DNA from: an uncultured Bacteroidales bacterium
GTDB lineage: Bacteria; Bacteroidota; Bacteroidia; Bacteroidales; UBA3824
Length of the DNA stretch: 41,577 bases
NCBI GenBank assembly: GCA_905234655.1
Contig: CAJOJG010000023.1
Location: 1-41,577, forward strand
Direction of reading: 5' to 3'
Part shown: one piece after another, positions 8,058 through 15,618 of the stretch
How the letters are laid out: every line of letters starts with the position of its first letter
Position numbering within the stretch: the stretch's first letter is position 1
Translations under genes and position numbers: made by a program
The notes under the pieces: model-generated
What the model was told of the DNA's origin: nothing
Seen by the model: the letters and a program-made list of their open reading frames with translations, nothing else
Databases searched by the model: none

Positions 8058-9017
8058 ATGATAAGCAGAAGAATATTGAGGATTAAGGTCTTGCAGTCGA
8101 TTTATGCCTATTACCAGGGGGGCGGAAGCGAGCTTGTAAAGGCTCAGAGGTCCCTCCGTGAGAGCATTGACCGCTCATACGATTTGTATTTTTATCTGAT
8201 GCTCCTGGCGATAGAGGTATGCGACTACGCGGGGAAGCAGATTGACGCGGCGATGCAGAAATTCCTGCCGACAGACGTCGACCGTAATCCTAACATGAAG
8301 TTCGTCAATAACAAGTTCATTGAACAGTTGCGCTCTAACAAGGCGTTGCAGGGTCACTTGGCGGCTCGAAAACTCTCTTGGGTCAACTTCAAGCATGTCC
8401 CGAAGGCTATTTTTAACGAGCTCAGCGAGACCGACGAGTACAAGTCTTATATGGTCAATCCCGACCAGTCGTATGCTGATGACAAGGACATAATCTCGTT
8501 CATGTTGGAGAATATCGTGGTCGAGAATGAGGACTTCTATGACGCGCTCGAAACCCAGTCAATTTATTGGGTGGACACGGCGGAGTTCTTCGTCGGCATG
8601 GCGTTGAGGACGATTTCGCGCTTTAAGGAGAGTTATGGCGAGGACCATCCGCTGATGAAGAAGTTCAAGAGTGACGATGACGGCGAGTTTGCCGACAAGC
8701 TGTTGGTAAAGTCCATCGCGTCCGGCGACAGATACCGCGAGTTGATAACCCAAAGCACGGAAAACTGGGACTTCGAGCGCATCGCGTTACTCGACATACT
8801 TCTTATCCAAGAGGCACTTGCAGAAATCGAGCAGTTCCCCGGCATACCGCTCCGTGTGACCTTCAACGAGTACATCGAGATTGCCAAAAACTATTCAACC
8901 GAGAAAAGCCCGATTTTCATCAACGGTGTGCTTGACAAGATTGTCCAAAAGCTCCGCGAGTCCGGCGAGTTGATAAAGTCCGCCGACGTTCCAGTGGATG
9001 ATGATAGTTTCCTTTAA
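8058..9017 (+). CDS. nusB: Transcription antitermination factor NusB (long Bacteroidota form)
   Basis: NusB binds boxA RNA with NusE (S10) and promotes antitermination on rRNA operons. The N-terminus MISRRILRIKVLQSIYAYYQ matches NusB helix 1 (R-x-x-A/V-x-x-x-L-Y). Residues ~235–305 (RIALLDILLIQEALAEIEQF, IPLRVTFNEYIEIAKNYSTE, FINGVLDKIV) are the conserved C-terminal half with the E-A-V-E-I-A-K-x-Y-x-x-x-x-S-x-x-F-I-N-G-V-L-D motif. At 319 residues it is about twice the length of E. coli NusB because of a middle insertion (roughly 60–220), which is normal for this phylum. It heads a run with the DUF1573 lipoprotein and yajC, spaced 15 and 72 bases apart, an order common in Bacteroidales. Confidence 0.93.
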   Translation: MISRRILRIKVLQSIYAYYQGGGSELVKAQRSLRESIDRSYDLYFYLMLLAIEVCDYAGKQIDAAMQKFLPTDVDRNPNMKFVNNKFIEQLRSNKALQGHLAARKLSWVNFKHVPKAIFNELSETDEYKSYMVNPDQSYADDKDIISFMLENIVVENEDFYDALETQSIYWVDTAEFFVGMALRTISRFKESYGEDHPLMKKFKSDDDGEFADKLLVKSIASGDRYRELITQSTENWDFERIALLDILLIQEALAEIEQFPGIPLRVTFNEYIEIAKNYSTEKSPIFINGVLDKIVQKLRESGELIKSADVPVDDDSFL

Positions 9018-9032
9018 CATTTTGAATCAGTC

Positions 9033-9473
9033 ATGCAAAAGATATTCACTATTCTCACTGTCATAGTCGCGATGGCGGTCGCGTCGTGCGGCGGCAGCGG
9101 TTCCCAAAAATCCGGTCAGAAGGACACTGCCGTTGTCGCTGTGGACAGTCTGGCGTATCCTGTCATAGAGTTTGACACGGCGGTGTTCGACTTCGGCAAA
9201 ATCCTTCAAGGCGAGCAGGTCGGCACGACTTTCGCTTTCAGGAACACTGGCAATGCAAACCTGATAATCAGCAAGGTAGAGACTTCGTGCGGCTGTACTG
9301 TGCCGGAATATGACCGTGCGCCCGTAGCCCCGGGGCAGACCGGCACAATCCGTGTCCGTTTTGACTCCGACGGCAAGGAAGGCGCCCAGTATAAGACCGT
9401 TAAGGTCATCTCAAACTGCAAGGACAATATCTTTGAACTTGTCTTGAAGGGCAGGGTGGAAGTGAAAGATTAA
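9033..9473 (+). CDS. DUF1573 domain lipoprotein
   Basis: A 146-residue lipoprotein with lipobox AVASC (Cys19), followed by a Ser/Gly/Lys linker. Residues ~45–143 form a DUF1573 domain, a single immunoglobulin/ASPM-SPD-2-Hydin-like beta sandwich. The hallmarks are FDTAVFDFGKILQGEQVGTTF, FRNTGNANLIISKVETSCGC and a CGCTVPEY core, then APGQTGTIRVRFDSDGKEG and the ending KTVKVISNC…LVLKGRV. The domain is common in Bacteroidota envelope proteins and its role is not known. The gene sits 15 bases after nusB and upstream of yajC, so it is co-transcribed with nusB. Confidence 0.9.
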   Translation: MQKIFTILTVIVAMAVASCGGSGSQKSGQKDTAVVAVDSLAYPVIEFDTAVFDFGKILQGEQVGTTFAFRNTGNANLIISKVETSCGCTVPEYDRAPVAPGQTGTIRVRFDSDGKEGAQYKTVKVISNCKDNIFELVLKGRVEVKD

Positions 9474-9545
9474 ATAGGAACGAGGAGAGAGGAAAGATTT
9501 AGGATTAAAGTTTGATTAATAATTAACTAAAAATACGAATAAAAA

Positions 9546-9899
9546 ATGACATTCTTGAATTTTGTATTGTGTGACGCTACGCAGGCCGGTGCTGGTCAGC
9601 CAGGCGCAGGTGGCGGCTTGTCGATGATAGTGATGCTCCTTTTGATGGGCGTGGTTTTCTACTTCTTCATGATTAAGCCACAGCAGAAGCGGCAGAAAGA
9701 ACTTGAAAAATTCCGCAGCGGACTTTCCAAGGGCGACAAGGTGATGACGGTCGGCGGTATCCATGGCACTGTGGTTTCTGTGACTGACACGACGATTATC
9801 GTTCTCATCGCTCAGGGCGTCGAAGTAAGCGTCGAGAAGTCTTGTGTCGTTGCCGATTCGTCCGACACCACCGGCGCACAAGAAGCCGCATCGAAGTAA
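9546..9899 (+). CDS. yajC: Preprotein translocase accessory subunit YajC
   Basis: A 117-residue inner-membrane protein of the SecDF–YajC complex, which assists protein export through SecYEG. A short N-terminal extension with glycine-rich segment is followed by one transmembrane helix (LSMIVMLLLMGVVFYFFMI, residues ~25–44). Then comes the family signature KPQQKRQKELEKFRSGLSKG, DKVMTVGGIHGTVVSVTD and a final beta segment (VEVSVEKSCV). Length and order of elements match the family. It is the last gene of the nusB run. A weak short-stem hairpin followed by eight T lies just after the stop. Confidence 0.95.
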   Translation: MTFLNFVLCDATQAGAGQPGAGGGLSMIVMLLLMGVVFYFFMIKPQQKRQKELEKFRSGLSKGDKVMTVGGIHGTVVSVTDTTIIVLIAQGVEVSVEKSCVVADSSDTTGAQEAASK

Positions 9900-9912
9900 C
9901 GTGCAATTCCGT

Positions 9913-9931
9913 CGCCTACGGCGTTTTTTTT
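9913..9931 (+). terminator. Weak possible terminator after yajC
   Basis: CGCC (9913–9916) and GGCG (9920–9923) can form a 4-bp stem with a TAC loop, followed by eight T (9924–9931). The stem is short, so termination may be inefficient. Confidence 0.4.
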
Positions 9932-9940
9932 AAAAACAAA

Positions 9941-10021
9941 AATTAAAACGAATTAAAACGAATTAGAACGAATTAAAACGAATTTACTTATTCGTTTTAA
10001 TTCGTTCTAATTCGTTTAATT
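9941..10021. repeat. Decamer repeat and inverted copy forming a long dyad
   Basis: Four consecutive 10-base units AATTAAAACG (the third is AATTAGAACG) fill 9941–9980. After a short TTACTT centre the complementary array follows at 9990–10021, with one base missing in the last unit. The arms (9951–9983 and 9990–10021) form a stem of about 32 bp. It lies between the convergent ends of yajC and the small-protein operon. It is repeat DNA, not coding. Confidence 0.85.
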
Positions 10022-10033
10022 CACGTTAAAAAG

Positions 10034-10063
10034 AGAAAAAAATACCGCCGGCAGGCGGTATTT
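10034..10063 (-). terminator. Terminator of the small-protein operon
   Basis: AAATACCGCC (10040–10049) and GGCGGTATTT (10054–10063) form a perfect 10-bp stem with a GGCA loop. On the minus strand it is followed by a run of T. It begins four bases past the stop codon at 10068. Confidence 0.85.
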
Positions 10064-10067
10064 CCGT

Positions 10068-10283
10068 TTACTTGGAGTAGTTGCCAAATTCGTTAAGTTT
10101 CACCCACCAGTTAAAAAAGCGGTCGTATGTGATAATCTGGTCGCCAAATTCCTTCTCATACGCCTCCTTCTCCTCGTCGGTTACGTTGACACGCTTGATC
10201 TTGTAGCTCCAGTCGTCCCGCACAGCGAGCGACCAGCCACCTACCATCGTGCTTTCTTCGAATAGTTTGACCGGATCTTTCAT
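10068..10283 (-). CDS. Small protein of unknown function, paralogue of the next gene upstream
   Basis: A 71-residue soluble, charged protein without signal peptide or membrane span. It aligns without gaps to the 77-residue product at 10325–10558, with about half of the residues identical. Shared features are LFEE near residue 7, a GG pair, VRDDWSYK (residues 21–28), the segment VT-x-x-E-K-x-A-Y-E, the segment Q-(I/L)-ITY, and a WW pair near residue 60. The two genes are clearly a tandem duplication. This copy is the last gene of a three-gene minus-strand run, 41 bases after its paralogue, and is followed at once by a strong terminator. I do not recognise the family. The conserved aromatic residues suggest a small compact fold. 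Confidence 0.75.
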   Translation of the reverse strand: MKDPVKLFEESTMVGGWSLAVRDDWSYKIKRVNVTDEEKEAYEKEFGDQIITYDRFFNWWVKLNEFGNYSK

Positions 10284-10324
10284 TTTTTATGTCTGTTTTT
10301 TCTGTTTAATTTTTGCGTGTCCAT

Positions 10325-10558
10325 TTAGTCCATGTCGAAGGTGAAGCCCTTTCGTTTGTCGACTTTGTTATATTCCTTCCACCATTCCATGAACTCGTTG
10401 TAAGTGATGAGCTGGTTATGGAAATGTTCTTCGTATGCCGTCTTTTCGTCTGGCGTGACCGACACTTTCTTCAGCTTGTAGCTCCAGTCGTCCCTTACTG
10501 TGAGTGTGTATCCGCCAAGCGCGGGACACTCCTCAAACAACACTCTTGGCTTTTCCAT
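10325..10558 (-). CDS. Small protein of unknown function, paralogue of the next gene downstream
   Basis: A 77-residue cytoplasmic protein related over its whole length to the 71-residue product at 10068–10283. It keeps the same VRDDWSYK block, the Q-L-I-T-Y motif and the WW pair, and adds a basic/acidic tail (KVDKRKGFTFDMD). The two copies have diverged at about half of their positions, so the duplication is not recent. It is the middle gene of the run that starts with the 52-residue membrane protein. It lies 95 bases after that gene's stop, so the promoter at 10835–10866 probably drives all three. Function unknown. Confidence 0.75.
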   Translation of the reverse strand: MEKPRVLFEECPALGGYTLTVRDDWSYKLKKVSVTPDEKTAYEEHFHNQLITYNEFMEWWKEYNKVDKRKGFTFDMD

Positions 10559-10653
10559 GATGCAGTAGATTTTTTATAAAAATGTTTGTCAGTAAAAATA
10601 ATGTTGCAACATACGTGCCGATTATTTCCATGGTTCTGCAAAATATTCATTTA

Positions 10654-10812
10654 TCATGCGAACCACACTATCGACACGGCGGCAGCGGCAAGCGCGACGG
10701 CTATCCACGACAGTATTACGCCCGTCCGGCGGTTCTTTTTCCTTACAAACCACGATGTCACCCATACGAGTATGGCGAGTATCGCTATTATGATTTTGAA
10801 ATCTGCGCTCAT
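10654..10812 (-). CDS. 52-residue membrane protein with two predicted spans
   Basis: ATG at 10810–10812 and TGA at 10654–10656 on the minus strand give 52 codons. The product has two hydrophobic spans, FKIIIAILAILVWVTSWFV and TGVILSWIAVALAAAAVSIV, joined by a strongly basic loop RKKNRR. By the positive-inside rule the loop is cytoplasmic and both ends are outside. A consensus promoter (TTTG-N20-TACTTTTG) lies just upstream, which strongly supports that this is a real gene. It is divergent from glyA and precedes the two small paralogues. It may be a small partner or anchor for them, but this is inferred only from position. Confidence 0.65.
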   Translation of the reverse strand: MSADFKIIIAILAILVWVTSWFVRKKNRRTGVILSWIAVALAAAAVSIVWFA

Positions 10813-10834
10813 AGTGATGATGTGTTTTATGCCG

Positions 10835-10866
10835 CAAAAGTAATTAAAATCGCTGTCAAATGCAAA
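10835..10866 (-). promoter_or_regulatory. Consensus Bacteroidota promoter of the three-gene small-protein operon
   Basis: On the minus strand TTTG (10866–10863) and TACTTTTG (10842–10835) are separated by exactly 20 bases. The -7 box ends 23 bases before the ATG at 10812, so the transcript has a short leader. Confidence 0.8.
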
Positions 10867-10920
10867 ATATTTCTTATTAATTTTTTGGATACTTCCTGCT
10901 GTTTTTTCTGCTTATTTTAC

Positions 10921-10928
10921 TAACTTTG
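10921..10928 (+). promoter_or_regulatory. Putative promoter -7 box of glyA
   Basis: TAACTTTG matches TAnnTTTG and lies 40 bases before the glyA ATG at 10968. The -33 position is T-rich with no exact TTTG at the standard distance. Confidence 0.5.
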
Positions 10929-10967
10929 CGGCGTGATAGGATATTATTAAACAATAGATATAAATCA

Positions 10968-12245
10968 ATGGAAAAAGATCAGGAAATTTTTGACCTTATC
11001 GACAAGGAGTATGACCGTCAGAAGAACGGCATCGAACTTATCGCCTCCGAAAACTTCGTGAGCGCAAACGTGATGCGCGCCATGGGCTCCATCCTCACCA
11101 ACAAGTACGCTGAGGGCCTGCCCGGCAAGCGTTTCTATGGCGGATGCGGCATCGTGGACCAGGTGGAGACCATAGCCATCGAGCGTCTTAAGAAACTCTA
11201 TGACGCCGAATGGGTCAATGTCCAGCCCCACTCGGGCGCGCAGGCCAACATGGCTGTCCTCTCGACCGTCCTCCAGCCCGGCGACACTTTCATGGGTCTC
11301 GACCTCGACCACGGCGGACACCTCTCCCACGGCTCGCCAGTCAACTCTTCGGGCAAGCTCTACCACCACGTTTCCTATAATGTCAACAAGGACACTGGCC
11401 TCGTCGACTACGACCAGATGGAGCGTGTGGCTTTGGAGACAAAGCCTAAACTCATCATCGGCGGCGCGTCGGCTTACTCCCGCGACTGGGACTACGAGCG
11501 TATGCGTGCCATCGCCGACAAGGTGGGCGCATTGGTGATGATAGACATGGCGCACCCTGCCGGGCTTATTGCGGCCGGACTTCTCAAAAACCCGCTTAAG
11601 TATGTCCACATCGTTACTTCCACGACCCACAAGACACTTCGCGGCCCCCGTGGCGGCATTATCCTCTTGGGCAAGGACTTCGAGAATCCGTGGGGGGTGA
11701 AGACACCCAAGGGCGTTACCAAGACGATGTCGCAGTTGTTGGATTCGGCAGTGTTCCCCGGCATACAGGGCGGCCCCTTGGAGCATGTTATCGCTGCAAA
11801 GGCAGTCGCGTTCGGCGAGGCTCTGACTCCCGAGTTCAAGGAGTACCAGAAGCAGGTGCAGAAGAACGCCCGCGTGATGGCTGGCGAGCTTATGAACCGT
11901 GGCTACAAAATCCTCTCCGGCGGCACCGACAACCACTCCATGCTCGTCGACCTCCGTCAGAATTTCCCCGACATCACCGGCAAGGAGGTTCAGATCGCAT
12001 TGGAGAAGGCCGGCATCACCGCCAACAAGAACATGGTTCCTTTCGACAGCCGCTCCGCGTTCCAGACTTCGGGTATCCGCCTCGGCACTCCCGCAATCAC
12101 CACGCGCGGCCTTAAGGAGGACGAAATCCTCAAGGTTGTGGACTTCATCGACACTGTAATCAAGAACATCAACAATGACGACGTAATCGCAAAGGTTCAC
12201 GGCGAGGTCGTTGACATGATGAAGAACTATCCGTTGGACAAGTAA
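10968..12245 (+). CDS. glyA: Serine hydroxymethyltransferase
   Basis: Pyridoxal-phosphate enzyme of the cytoplasm that converts serine and tetrahydrofolate to glycine and 5,10-methylene-tetrahydrofolate, the main source of one-carbon units. The 425-residue product contains [10 protein letters not shown] (residues ~23–32), the motif [26 protein letters not shown], the PLP-lysine segment [14 protein letters not shown] (residues ~216–229) and the C-terminal [11 protein letters not shown]. The start is taken at the ATG at 10968 ([12 protein letters not shown]). A longer frame from a TTG at 10926 would begin inside the promoter. The length fits the family. A strong terminator follows, so the gene is monocistronic. 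Confidence 0.97.
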   Translation: MEKDQEIFDLIDKEYDRQKNGIELIASENFVSANVMRAMGSILTNKYAEGLPGKRFYGGCGIVDQVETIAIERLKKLYDAEWVNVQPHSGAQANMAVLSTVLQPGDTFMGLDLDHGGHLSHGSPVNSSGKLYHHVSYNVNKDTGLVDYDQMERVALETKPKLIIGGASAYSRDWDYERMRAIADKVGALVMIDMAHPAGLIAAGLLKNPLKYVHIVTSTTHKTLRGPRGGIILLGKDFENPWGVKTPKGVTKTMSQLLDSAVFPGIQGGPLEHVIAAKAVAFGEALTPEFKEYQKQVQKNARVMAGELMNRGYKILSGGTDNHSMLVDLRQNFPDITGKEVQIALEKAGITANKNMVPFDSRSAFQTSGIRLGTPAITTRGLKEDEILKVVDFIDTVIKNINNDDVIAKVHGEVVDMMKNYPLDK

Positions 12246-12271
12246 TTTTTTGTTAATCACGGGAAACACAG

Positions 12272-12317
12272 AATACACGGAATTAAATTTCAAACGAATT
12301 TAGTTCTGTGTATTTTT
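12272..12317 (+). terminator. Terminator of glyA
   Basis: AATACACGGAATTAAATT (12272–12289) pairs with AATTTAGTTCTGTGTATT (12297–12314) over 18 positions, two of them G·U. The loop is seven bases and the stem runs into seven T. The sequence resembles the 'acacagaatacacgg' intergenic repeats I recall from other Bacteroidota, so the terminator may be part of a dispersed repeat. Confidence 0.85.
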
Positions 12318-12430
12318 TTATACAAAAAAATTATTGTTACGTAAAACACTCAAAAACTTAAAATTTCCTTAATATTCATTTCGGCGAAAGTTTCCTAAAT
12401 TGCGGCTTGTAATATTTGTTTGATTTCGAC

Positions 12431-14236
12431 ATGGAAATTAGTAAACAGAGAAGATACAAGTTGTTCAGAATGTTGTGCCGGTTTAACGAGTGGCGCATCC
12501 AGCATATCAGGACTTCGCAGTATATGATTATTTTGAGCATATTGGCGGGTCTTATAGCTTCGGTTGTCGCATGGGTGCTCAGGACACTGACACACACTAT
12601 CAGCGGCGCGTTGTCGTCTTTGACGCGGGCGACCGATATGGAATGGCTGTCGTTTGTATATCCCATCGTCGGCATACTCGTCACGACGATTTTTGTCAAT
12701 TATATCCTTCGTCATAATGTCAGCGGCGGCATACCGCGTGTATTGTATTCGATATCCAAGGAAGGCGCGGTCATTAAGAGCCACAATATGTATTCGTCGG
12801 TTATTTCGAGCGCGATAACGGTCGGCTTCGGCGGTTCGGCTGGTCTGGAGGGTCCTACAGTAGTCACTGGCGCGGCTATCGGCAGTAATATCGGCAGGCT
12901 TTTGCACCTTAACTATAAGCAACGGCTGCTTATCCTCGGATGCGCCACGGCAGCGGCTTTGTCGGCGATGTTCAAGGCTCCGATTACTGGCACGGTGTTC
13001 GTCTTGGAGGTTTTCATGCTTGACTTGACGATGGCGAGCCTTGCGCCGCTCTTGGTGTCGTCGGTGACGGGCGTATTGGTGTCCTACATGCTCGTGGGCG
13101 CAAATCCGTTGTATTTTTTCAGGACAAGCAGCTGGTTCGAGGCGGGTGACATTCCTATTTATTTCCTTCTTGGCGTTGTGAGCGCGGTCTCGTCGATTTA
13201 TTTTACAAAGAGTTATATTTGGGTTTCCAATCTTTTTAAGCGGCAGAAGTCGTTGTGGGCGCGTTTTGCGGTCGGGTGCGTGTGCTTGGCGGTGCTTATC
13301 TACCTATTTCCGTCGCTGTACGGCGAGGGCGTCGCCACAATCAATAATTGTATCAACGGCGAGTGCGACTTCCTGTTTTCAAACGGCTTTTACTCGTCGG
13401 CAAAAAATGACTTTTGGCTTGTCGCGTTGCTTGTTTTTGTGGTGCTGCTCATAAAGCCGATAGCCACGTCGTTGACATTTGCGGCTGGCGGCGTGGGCGG
13501 TATTTTCATGCCGTCGCTGTTTGTGGGCGCGTGTACGGGTATGCTGACGGCGATTGTGTTGTCGTTGTGCGGCGTGCAGGACATTAATGTGGGCAATATG
13601 TCGCTCGTGGGGATGGCGGGTACAATAGGCGGCGTGCTTCATGCTCCGCTGACTGCAGTGTTCCTTATCGCCGAGCTTACTGGCGGTTATAAACTTTTTG
13701 TGCCGCTGCTTCTTGTGTCTGTGACTTCATACGTGGTCACGAGGCGTTTTATCAACAATTCCATCTACACTTTCCAGCTCGCGCAGCGCAATGAGCTCAT
13801 GACGCACCATGCCGACAAGAAGGTCATTAATTTCATGAAGTTGGACAACCTGATTGAACGTAATTTCGCCGTCGTGTACCCTGGCGATTCGCTGAGGGTT
13901 TTGGTCAAGGCGGTCGAGGAGACTTCGAGGAATATTTTTGCGGTTGTAGACCGCGACGACAATACTTTCCACGGCATCATCAAGCTCGACAACATCCGCA
14001 GCATCATGTTCAAGCCGGAGTATTATGACAAGGTTTTTGTGCGCGACTTGGTTTTCCGCCCCGACTACACCGTCCGCATCGACGAGAGCATGGAGTCTGT
14101 CGTCACCAAGTTCAGCCATTCCGACAAGTTCAACATCGCCGTCCTCGACCAAAACAACAAGTACCTCGGCTTCGTGTCGCGAGCGAAGATTTTCTCTATC
14201 TATAGAAGGATGAGTAGGCAGCTGTCGGAGGAGTAA
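12431..14236 (+). CDS. ClC-family chloride channel/transporter with C-terminal CBS pair
   Basis: A 601-residue inner-membrane protein that moves chloride or fluoride, either as a channel or in exchange for protons. Around ten or more hydrophobic helices fill residues ~30–435. The ion-binding motifs are SGGIP (98–102, equivalent of GSGIP), GGSAGLEGP (134–142, with the gating glutamate E140) and GGVGGIFMPSLFVGA (~355–369, equivalent of GxFxP). Residues ~455–595 form two CBS domains (IERNFAVVYPGDSLRVLVKA, FRPDYTVRIDESMESVVTKF), which often bind adenine nucleotides. The ATG at 12431 is preferred over an upstream in-frame TTG. It stands alone between glyA and a convergent gene. Confidence 0.93.
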   Translation: MEISKQRRYKLFRMLCRFNEWRIQHIRTSQYMIILSILAGLIASVVAWVLRTLTHTISGALSSLTRATDMEWLSFVYPIVGILVTTIFVNYILRHNVSGGIPRVLYSISKEGAVIKSHNMYSSVISSAITVGFGGSAGLEGPTVVTGAAIGSNIGRLLHLNYKQRLLILGCATAAALSAMFKAPITGTVFVLEVFMLDLTMASLAPLLVSSVTGVLVSYMLVGANPLYFFRTSSWFEAGDIPIYFLLGVVSAVSSIYFTKSYIWVSNLFKRQKSLWARFAVGCVCLAVLIYLFPSLYGEGVATINNCINGECDFLFSNGFYSSAKNDFWLVALLVFVVLLIKPIATSLTFAAGGVGGIFMPSLFVGACTGMLTAIVLSLCGVQDINVGNMSLVGMAGTIGGVLHAPLTAVFLIAELTGGYKLFVPLLLVSVTSYVVTRRFINNSIYTFQLAQRNELMTHHADKKVINFMKLDNLIERNFAVVYPGDSLRVLVKAVEETSRNIFAVVDRDDNTFHGIIKLDNIRSIMFKPEYYDKVFVRDLVFRPDYTVRIDESMESVVTKFSHSDKFNIAVLDQNNKYLGFVSRAKIFSIYRRMSRQLSEE

Positions 14237-14248
14237 ATTGAAAATGTT

Positions 14249-14300
14249 TTTGGATTTTATACAAAAAAGGCGATTTAACTGTTTGGATTTTATACAAAAA
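14249..14300. repeat. Two direct 19-base repeats between convergent genes
   Basis: TTTGGATTTTATACAAAAA occurs at 14249–14267 and again at 14282–14300, 33 bases apart, in the 73-base gap between the ClC gene and the convergent PorV-like gene. No hairpin terminator is visible here. Confidence 0.7.
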
Positions 14301-14309
14301 TGGATTCTG

Positions 14310-15194
14310 TTACTGTTCTTTTCGTGCGGATTCCCTTTCTCCCATGCACCAGCCGACGGTCGCGGAGGTAATCCAGCCGAGGTATTCGGTGCGTTTTGCG
14401 GCGAAGGTCATGAGGAGTTTGCCGAGGTGGAACTCTGTGCCCGCGCCGATGGTCAGCGGCAGGGTGTGGATGCCGGCCATGATTGATATTTTATCATTAA
14501 GCGGCGAGGTGACCGCGCCGTGGACGAGGATTTCGGAGTCCATGTTAGTCTTTTCGATGTCGATGATGATGCGGTGGCCGCCGTACAGGATATATTGGAT
14601 GCCGGTCTGTATGCGCACGGGGATTATAGTGTCGCCGGTGCGGTACTGTGAGTTTGTGATGTTTTCGATGAAAAATCCGATGCGCAATTTTTTGTGTGGC
14701 TTTGCTATAAGGCCGATGTCGCCGGTCGCCGTGCGGAGATGGTCGGGCGTGTCGTCGATGTGCGTGGAGTGGTAGTTGGCGGTAGCACCGGCGCAGATGT
14801 TGTCGGTGAGTTTCATGGCGTAGCCTAATGACGCTTTTATCTGGTTGAAGAGTTGGAATCCGTAATAGTTGAATGTCGAGGTGAAAGTGCCGGTGGCGGT
14901 CGGCAGCGCGGCGGCGGCGGATTTTTGGGACAGTTCTTTCATGAAAAAGCGGTTGTTGTAGCTTGCGGACAGCCCCGCTTTTGAGCATGACGCTCCTGCC
15001 GGGTTAAGCCCCACCGAATTGAATCCCGTCTCGCAGCTTGTTGCCCCGCATATCGCCTCTGAGTGTGAGTTTGAGAAAGGCTGCTGTGCCGGTGTGTCGG
15101 TGGTGTGGACGACGGCGCACAGAAGCAGTGGCAATATTTTGGATAATGTTCGGGTGGTGTTCACGGTTCCAGTTTTGGTTATAAAAAAATGCAT
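14310..15194 (-). CDS. PorV/PorQ-like outer-membrane beta-barrel protein
   Basis: A protein of up to 294 residues. After a signal peptide (hydrophobic LSKILPLLLCAVVH, cleavage near TPAQQ) the mature start reads GATSCETGFNSVGLNPAGAS then LSASYNNRFFMKELSQKSAA. This pattern of 'x-NPAGLA…SYxNRFxxKEL' is typical of the PorV/PorQ and UPF0164 barrels of Bacteroidota, some of which serve type IX secretion. The rest alternates strands and turns, with no soluble domain, so it is a 12- to 14-stranded barrel. The start is uncertain. The ATG at 15194 lies inside the 3' arm of a terminator-like hairpin, while a GTG at 15164 gives a more normal signal peptide. It follows the era–dnaN run but is probably transcribed separately. 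Confidence 0.7.
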   Translation of the reverse strand: MHFFITKTGTVNTTRTLSKILPLLLCAVVHTTDTPAQQPFSNSHSEAICGATSCETGFNSVGLNPAGASCSKAGLSASYNNRFFMKELSQKSAAAALPTATGTFTSTFNYYGFQLFNQIKASLGYAMKLTDNICAGATANYHSTHIDDTPDHLRTATGDIGLIAKPHKKLRIGFFIENITNSQYRTGDTIIPVRIQTGIQYILYGGHRIIIDIEKTNMDSEILVHGAVTSPLNDKISIMAGIHTLPLTIGAGTEFHLGKLLMTFAAKRTEYLGWITSATVGWCMGERESARKEQ

Positions 15195-15221
15195 AATCCA
15201 TGTTTTTGATATGAATTATGC
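15183..15221 (-). terminator. Probable terminator of the era–dnaN run
   Basis: On the minus strand GCATAATTCAT and ATGGATTATGC form an 11-bp stem with one U·G pair and a nine-base loop (15221–15191), followed by a run of seven T (15189–15183). It lies 22 bases past the stop at 15243 and overlaps the first ATG of the PorV-like gene. Confidence 0.6.
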
Positions 15222-15242
15222 ATTCTGAATAGGGGTTTTGTT

Positions 15243-15605
15243 TTATCTCACTGACATTATGCTGTCGACGATGTAGCGTTGCATTCCGCGCCATGGGAGC
15301 GAGTTTTTATATTCGGTGTAGTGGAGCTCCACTTCGCGGCCGGTGCACCTCATGAGCGAGTCGCCGATGCGGCTGTCTTCTATCGAGAAGTCGAACTCCG
15401 GGACGGCTATCGTGCCACTGGCGTTGCCCTTGAGCCCCGCCTGGATGATTCGTCCCTCGTATGTCTTGAATACGTAGCCCTTGTATGTGACGAAGTTGAG
15501 CGTGCCGCTCTTTACGCCTTCGCCGAATGACCAGTAGTAATTGAAGAATACGATTCCTGCTATTACGAGCAGCACTACAAGCACTGCGCTGATTATCCAT
15601 TTCAT
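15243..15605 (-). CDS. Conserved membrane-anchored protein of unknown function
   Basis: A 120-residue protein with one N-terminal transmembrane helix (KWIISAVLVVLLVIAGIVFF, residues 2–21) and a small periplasmic domain. The domain has motifs I associate with a family seen in Bacteroidetes: FGEGVKSGTLNFVTYKGYVF-KTYEG, FDFSIED and ELHYTEYKNSLPWRGMQRY-IVD. Database entries of this family are sometimes labelled '6-phosphogluconate dehydrogenase', for which nothing in the sequence gives support. It starts 13 bases after dnaN and is surely in the same transcript. Confidence 0.75.
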   Translation of the reverse strand: MKWIISAVLVVLLVIAGIVFFNYYWSFGEGVKSGTLNFVTYKGYVFKTYEGRIIQAGLKGNASGTIAVPEFDFSIEDSRIGDSLMRCTGREVELHYTEYKNSLPWRGMQRYIVDSIMSVR

Positions 15606-15618
15606 GGTTTTGCGTTTT

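Noticed and set aside
10965..12293. Long minus-strand open frame of 442 codons opposite glyA
   Set aside because: It is antisense to a certain glyA and its product is a His/Val-rich composition typical of shadow frames; no family resemblance.
15019..15228. Possible small plus-strand gene near the PorV-like start
   Set aside because: Antisense to the signal peptide region and overlaps the terminator hairpin; no supporting promoter.
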